Assembly (NCBI GenBank): GCA_947475855.1
Contig: CANJPN010000102.1
Location: forward strand, 1 to 14,541
From: Bradyrhizobiaceae bacterium
GTDB taxonomy: Bacteria; Pseudomonadota; Alphaproteobacteria; Rhizobiales; Hyphomicrobiaceae
Reading direction: 5' to 3'
Length of the DNA: 14,541 nt
Notes under the pieces: generated by a model
What the model was told of the DNA's origin: nothing
Databases searched by the model: none
The model's input: the letters and a program-made list of their open reading frames with translations, nothing else
Program-made: the position numbers and the translations under genes
Part shown: in pieces, positions 14,354 through 14,541 of the stretch
Layout: each line of letters opens with the position of its first letter
Position numbering within the stretch: position 1 is the first letter of the stretch

Positions 14354-14541
14354 ATGGCTATGAAGACAGTCGATAAAGCGACCGACGAGACGACGGCACA
14401 GATGCAGGCGATCGGTCGCCAGGCACGTGCAGCCCAGCGTGCGATAGCGTTGGCTCCGCCCGAGACTAAGACCAAAGCTCTGTTGGCCGCGGCCACGGAA
14501 ATCTATGACAGCTTGCCGCTGATCGTCGACGCCAATGCGCA
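14354..14541 (+). CDS. proA: Glutamate-5-semialdehyde dehydrogenase (gamma-glutamyl phosphate reductase), N-terminal part
   Basis: Only the first 62 codons are in the window; the gene runs off the right edge without a stop. The visible part reads MQAIGRQARAAQRAIALAP (17-35), then KTKALLAAATEIYDSLPLIVDANA, the hallmark N-terminus of ProA, which reduces gamma-glutamyl phosphate to glutamate semialdehyde with NADPH in proline biosynthesis. The full protein should be about 420-430 residues, with its catalytic cysteine outside the window. The start is uncertain: ATG at 14354 and ATG at 14360 are both in frame and neither has a clear Shine-Dalgarno. A hairpin lies just upstream. proB is not seen upstream; the adjacent gene is the four-helix membrane protein. 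Confidence 0.88.
   Translation, partial: MAMKTVDKATDETTAQMQAIGRQARAAQRAIALAPPETKTKALLAAATEIYDSLPLIVDANA

Noticed and set aside
1..14541. CRISPR array, insertion sequence, integrase or attachment site
   Set aside because: No spaced direct repeats, transposase-like protein or terminal inverted repeats were seen on reading the window; the palindromes found are isolated hairpins.

Overview
The window looks like chromosomal DNA of an alphaproteobacterium of the order Hyphomicrobiales, probably near Bradyrhizobium. The base composition is high in G+C, and the gene families fit: a rhizobial-type D-tartrate dehydratase, an orphan Bug-type solute receptor, an NDUFA9-like protein, and a divergent oxyR/katG pair. 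The assignment rests on family resemblance only. No rRNA, tRNA, CRISPR array, insertion sequence or phage gene was seen.

Left part (1-5631). A branched-chain amino-acid-type periplasmic binding protein runs off the left edge on the minus strand. It is followed by an NDUFA9-like NAD(P)-binding protein (+), a convergent six-helix DUF6159-type membrane protein (-), a D(-)-tartrate dehydratase with its full set of catalytic residues (+), and an exported dienelactone-hydrolase-family protein (+). A strong perfect hairpin and a small 7-bp tandem repeat fill the gap to the next, convergent gene.

Middle part (5632-8969). Five minus-strand genes are packed tightly. In transcription order they are: an alpha/beta hydrolase, a small Cys/His-rich protein, a DUF6036/AbiEii-like nucleotidyltransferase, a 166-residue partner of unknown function, and a tripartite-tricarboxylate (Bug/TctC) solute-binding protein. 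The Cys-rich gene and the nucleotidyltransferase share a GTGA start/stop overlap. The nucleotidyltransferase and its partner overlap by 41 nt. This three-gene core resembles a toxin-antitoxin or defence-type module and is the least described part of the window.

Right part (9136-14541). This is an oxidative-stress block. OxyR keeps both redox cysteines and is divergent from the catalase-peroxidase KatG. The long oxyR-katG gap holds palindromes at the expected OxyR-site position and, in front of katG, a short fragment that reads like the conserved RFSTV region of a monofunctional catalase, so a second catalase gene may have decayed here. katG ends in a long hairpin and is followed by an aquaporin whose predicted selectivity filter differs from E. 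coli AqpZ, then by an unknown four-helix membrane protein. The start of proA (proline biosynthesis) runs off the right edge. OxyR, KatG and the aquaporin could form a functional neighbourhood for peroxide handling; this is inferred from position, not shown.
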